A DNA stretch of 64,000 nucleotides from assembly GCA_964023205.1 (NCBI GenBank), contig OZ026833.1, forward strand, positions 384,501 through 448,500, read 5' to 3'. This document shows positions 60,501 to 64,000 of this stretch, one piece after another (position 1 is the stretch's first letter; each line of letters starts with the position of its first letter). A program made the position numbers and the translations under genes. A model generated the notes under the pieces. It was not told where the DNA came from and made no database searches. It saw nothing but the letters and a program-made list of their open reading frames with translations. Source of the DNA: Lutraria lutraria. Its lineage: Eukaryota; Mollusca; Bivalvia; Venerida; Mactridae.

Positions 60501-63500
60501 AATGATCCTTGGGTGGTCCCCTTTCAAAGTTGTTCAAAAAATTAAATTTCATTAAAAATTCTGGTTGCTATGGCAACAAATAGAAAAAACTTAAAAAATC
60601 TTCTTGTCCGAAACCACAGGGCCTAGAGCTAAGATATTTGGTATGTAGCATTGTCTAATGGAACTCTACAAAGTTTGTTCAAATTATTGCCCTAGGGTCA
60701 AAATTGGCTCCTCCCCGGGGGTAACTTGATTTTACATAGACTTATATAGGAAATTAAAAAAATCTTCTTGTCAAAAACTACAATGCCTAGAGCTTTGATA
60801 TTTAGTATGTAGCATAGTCTAGTGGACCTCTACCAAGTTTGTTCAAATTATTGCCCTAGGGTCAAAATTAGCCCCGCCCCGGGGGTCACTTGATTTATAT
60901 AGACTTACATGTATATAGGAAAATTTAAAAAATCTTCTTCTCCGAAACCGCAAGGCCTAGAGCTTAGATATTTTGTATGTGGCATTGTCTAGTGGACCTC
61001 TACCAAGTTTGTTCAAATTATGGCCCCGGGGTCAAAATTGGCCGTGCCCTGGGGTTTATTCTATTTTATATAGGAAAATCTTAAAAAATCTTCTTCTCCG
61101 AAACCACAAGGCCTAGAGCTAAGATATTTGGTATGTACCATTGTCTAGTGGACCTCTACCAAGTTTGTTCAAATTATTGCCCTAGGGTCAAAATTGGCCC
61201 CGCCCGGGAGTCACTTGATTTATATAGACTTGTATAGGAAAATTTAAAAAATCTTCTTCTCTGAAACCGCAAGGCCTAGAGCTAAGATATTTGGTATGTG
61301 GCATTGTCTAGTGGACCTCTACCAAGTTTGTTCAAATTATTGCCCCGGGGTCAATATTAGCCCTGCCCTGGGGTTTATTCTATTTTATATAAGAAAATTT
61401 TAAAAAATCTTCTTCTCCGAAACCACAAGGCCTAGAGCTAAGATATTTGGTATCTAGCTTTGTCTAATGGACCTCTTTTAAATCTGTTCATATTATGGCC
61501 ATGGGATAAAAAACGGCCCTGATGGGTCACTTGATCATACTTAGACTCGTATAGAAAACTTCAACAATGTTAATCTCCAAATGACCTTTTCTCCTGGTGA
61601 GCATTTATAGGGCCATCATGGCCCTCTTGTTAGTTTTCTTGTACATACTTATTGCTCGTATTAAGTTAATAAAGATAAGCATTTGATCAATTCAAAAGAT
61701 TTCTATTGACATCTGATGAAAATTACAAAGAACTGCTCAATAAATGTCTTTTACCATTTTGTTGAAAGCGACCAAGCTATAAATACTCAGCAGAGAACTG
61801 AAATCTGTGCTAACAATCTCATGTGTATAAACCCTTCCGGCTATAAAGATTGACAGTGTTATTTCCAATACAAATACTTACAGATTACCGGTCATTTAAC
61901 CTCAGAATATAGACTGCCTCCATTAAAGACCATATTTTACTCTCCCAAAGGTGGTCTGCACGGACAGGTTTAACAGTAAAATTTTATATTTCAGGTGGAA
62001 GTGGACCAAGTGTATGAGTTGGTAATAACAAATGCTAGTGGTTTATACAGGTATCGTTTTGGTGATGTTGTAAAAGTTGTTGGACTTCATAATACCTGCC
62101 CAGTTGTAGAATTCCAGTACAGGTATAATATAATCATTATTTGGTGTATTTATATATATTTTTGTGGACCTTATTATGTGGTTTTATTAGCTCACCTGAT
62201 TCATCAGGTGTGCTTTTAGGATCGATGAATGTCCTGTGTCTGGCCACAATTAGTTTGTTTACACTCTAGCATCCGCAGCTCTTAACGAATCGTGATTAAA
62301 CTTGCTCACAATTTATATCATCATATGGCCACAATGTCTCAGCTAAGTACGATTAAGGGCAAAATCGGACAATAACTTCTAGAGTTATGGGCCCTTGACT
62401 TTGAAAATTTGCTATATTTAGCTTGTTTACACTCTAGCGCCTTCATTTATTCACCGATCCTAATCATTTTCAGTAAATGTGTATAACTAAAAGATCTTGG
62501 ACAAGTTTGATTATGAGCGGAATCGGACCAGAACTTCAATAGTTATGGGCCCTTGATTTAGAAAATTTGCTATATTTGAGTTTGTTTACACTCTAGCACC
62601 TTCATTTATTCACCGATCCTAATTATATTTACAATGAATGTGTATGACCTTATGATCTTAGACAAGTTTAGTTATGGGTGGAATCGGACCAAAACTTCAA
62701 GAGTTATGGGCCCTTGGATTAGAAAATTTGCTACGTTTTAGCTTGTTTAACAGTATTATACCTTCATTGTTGGTTTTGATCTCAAAATCTACGTAAAAAT
62801 GGGTTTTACGAGATGGAAACCATATTACCTGGTCATTAATTATAGTGCCTTTGTTCTCAGGTGAGCGATAAAGGGCCATCTTGGCCCTCTTGTTTTATGA
62901 TTTATAGCAGATAATCGTTTGCTGCTCAACCCAGAGTGTACATTAGTGATTGTATTTTCTTTTAAATCATCTTTTTCTTTATGCTTATGGCATTAAGAGT
63001 GATCAGTTATAAACCTTGCTTTCTTCATTATTAAATTGGTATTAAGTGGTATAGAAGTCATTTTTAAACAAACACGGTCAGATTATGGGAACACCCTTGG
63101 CGGGCGAGTGGCATCTACCAATGGTGTTTGCTCTCTAATTCAAAAGTTAATTCGGATCCTCACCAAACTTAATGGAAGTGTTTATGGTCATGAGATCTCG
63201 GCCAAGTTCGATAACTAGCCCAATCGGCCTAGGCACTTCTGAGTTATGCCCCTTGACGCTTTGAAAAATAAATTTTGACGGGTGTATTTTGTGACCTGGC
63301 AATCTTGTTTAATATTTGTTTTGCTTTATATTAAAGAGTCAAATACAGATTGACCATAACTTGCTCATAAAAAAGAAATGATAAAATACCTATAAAATTA
63401 TGTTACAATATTTAATGTACATTGATTGATATGTTTCAGGCAGGGTCAGTTCTTGAATGTTAGGGGTGAAAAGATCTCAGAAAACTTTTTCTTTCAAGCT

Positions 63501-63585
63501 TTGAGCTCGGCTGTTCAGAAGGCTGGATTCAACATGGTGGATTACTGCTGTACAGAAAGTCTAATGGTGGATCAAGTGTCAGCTG
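57536..63585 (+). CDS. GH3 domain-containing protein (GHDC-like), 3' end outside window
   Basis: Exons: 57536-57558 (start, tentative), 58400-58603, 59128-60034, 61995-62122, 63440-63585, the last ending at a GTATGG donor in phase 1. That gives 469 residues, with about 100 more expected beyond the window. The N-terminus has a short hydrophobic stretch (ITVSGVSWLGWYM). Family markers are FHEIKSREDF, HPLTRYPHYESYIERM, TSGTSGKS (about 106-113), YAASEGLLGINIWPL (about 329), VYELVITNASGLYRYRFGDVV (about 384-404) and FLNVRGEKISEN. Plant GH3 enzymes join amino acids to hormones through an acyl-adenylate; the three nucleotide-binding motifs of that fold are all present here. Animal GHDC function is not established. 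Introns 1, 3 and 4 carry dispersed repeats. If the last exon were not spliced it would stop at 63644. Confidence 0.87.
57960..58265 (+). repeat. Dispersed GTCCGTC-type repeat in GH3 gene intron 1
   Basis: GTTGGTCAGTCTGTCCGTCTG, AGTTATGTGCCCTTGAAC and a closing GTATTAATCACCTC are hallmarks of dispersed molluscan repeats; no gene content. Confidence 0.5.
60352..61630 (-). mobile_element. Hairpin-ended element, family 2, inverted copy in GH3 intron 3
   Basis: Reverse orientation of the element at 48954: it begins TTAGCTCACCAGAGCAGGAA and ends AGGGCCATCATGGCCCTCTT. About six internal units of roughly 160 bases remain, against 11-12 in the other copy. Confidence 0.82.
62188..62893 (-). mobile_element. 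Hairpin-ended element, family 1, copy in GH3 intron 4
   Basis: Begins TAGCTCACCTGATTCATCAG and ends AGGGCCATCTTGGCCCTCTT; inverted relative to the copy at 6766. It has about four internal units carrying 'TTATGGGCCCTTG' and 'TTTACACTCTAGC'. Confidence 0.75.
63050..63290 (+). repeat. Dispersed repeat in GH3 intron 4
   Basis: Contains 'ACCCTTGGCGGGCGAGTGG', 'TCGGATCCTCACCAAACTTA' and 'TTCTGAGTTATGCCCCTTGA', text of the dispersed-repeat type with no ORF of note. Confidence 0.45.
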
Positions 63586-63689
63586 GTATGGACTCAATTA
63601 TGTACAAACAAGCAGTTAACCTAACCAGTGTTCCTGGAGTCTGAACCAGTACTAACTTTGTTCTACGCATGTAACTGCCATCTTCTTTT

Positions 63690-64000
63690 TATTAGCTTGT
63701 CTGTTTTCAAAGAAAAAGTTGAGCTATTGTGATCACTGCAGGGTCTGAGTCGTACAAAAACTTTAATGTAGCTCATAACTCAGAAACTTAAAGAGTTAGC
63801 TACATGAAACCACATAGGTGGATAGATCTCACTGAGGCAGTGAACACATAGGTGGATAGATCTCACTGAGGCAGTGAACACATAGGTGGATAGATCTCAC
63901 TGAGGCAGTGAACACATAGGTGGATAGATCTCTCTGAGGCAGTGAACACATAGGTGGATATATCTCTCTGAGGCAGTGAACACATAGGTGGATAGATCTC
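63690..64000 (+). repeat. Dispersed repeat ending in a 34-bp tandem array
   Basis: The first part (63690-63815) is the reverse complement of the repeat at 29420-29610. From about 63815 the 34-bp unit CACATAGGTGGATAGATCTC plus ACTGAGGCAGTGAA repeats about five and a half times and runs off the window. Later units have TCTCTCTG for TCTCACTG. Confidence 0.85.

Noticed and set aside
1..64000. tRNA, rRNA and other structured RNA genes
   Set aside because: No cloverleaf, rRNA or snRNA core could be recognised by reading; a tRNAscan/Infernal run would settle it.

Overview
The window is an AT-rich nuclear segment of an invertebrate animal, most likely a mollusc and probably a bivalve. The evidence is GT-AG introns of a few hundred to about two thousand bases, an intronless Toll-like receptor, secreted and membrane CUB, DEG/ENaC and GM2-activator-type genes, and dense dispersed repeats of kinds I associate with molluscan genomes: GTCCGTCCG-rich repeats, elements bounded by AAGAGGGCC...GGCCCT and GTGAGCT hairpins, and CAGT-ended MITEs. 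The species cannot be named from sequence alone.

Layout. 1-7.6 kb is repeat country: a MITE, short telomere-like repeats, a decayed LINE carrying a nested, nearly intact mariner, and a hairpin-ended element with internal tandem units. 8.2-10.3 kb holds a one-exon Toll-like receptor on the minus strand. 12.8-26.6 kb and 31.4-40.1 kb hold two tandem paralogues, each with 14 coding exons, encoding type I membrane proteins: signal peptide, four CUB domains, one transmembrane helix and a proline-rich tail. Reading phases carry through every junction, giving 684 and 619 residues. 42.2-46.8 kb is a DEG/ENaC-type sodium channel subunit of about 490 residues. It converges on a four-exon GM2-activator-like gene (minus strand, 51.4-53.4 kb, 210 residues). 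55.4-56.9 kb is a second LINE remnant. 57.5 kb to the right edge is a GH3-domain (GHDC-like) gene that runs out of the window.

The most notable signals are as follows. (i) The CUB pair shares a 28-residue ungapped cytoplasmic module with two HPxPN motifs 21 residues apart, inside tails that otherwise differ. (ii) Two unrelated minisatellites in introns 8 and 12 of the first CUB gene carry the same 10-mer, ATTACGTGAT, in nearly every unit. (iii) The mariner transposase is interrupted by a clean, phase-preserving 121-bp GT-AG intron. (iv) The Toll-like receptor has alanine where most TLRs have the BB-loop proline. (v) The animal GH3 protein keeps all three ANL-enzyme nucleotide motifs. (vi) Large hairpin-ended repeats with about 160-bp internal units sit as an inverted pair on either side of the GM2-activator-like gene and inside the GH3 gene.

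The genes do not form an operon. A loose theme is cell-surface recognition and lipid or immune function (TLR, CUB receptors, GM2-activator fold), but co-regulation is not shown by the sequence.
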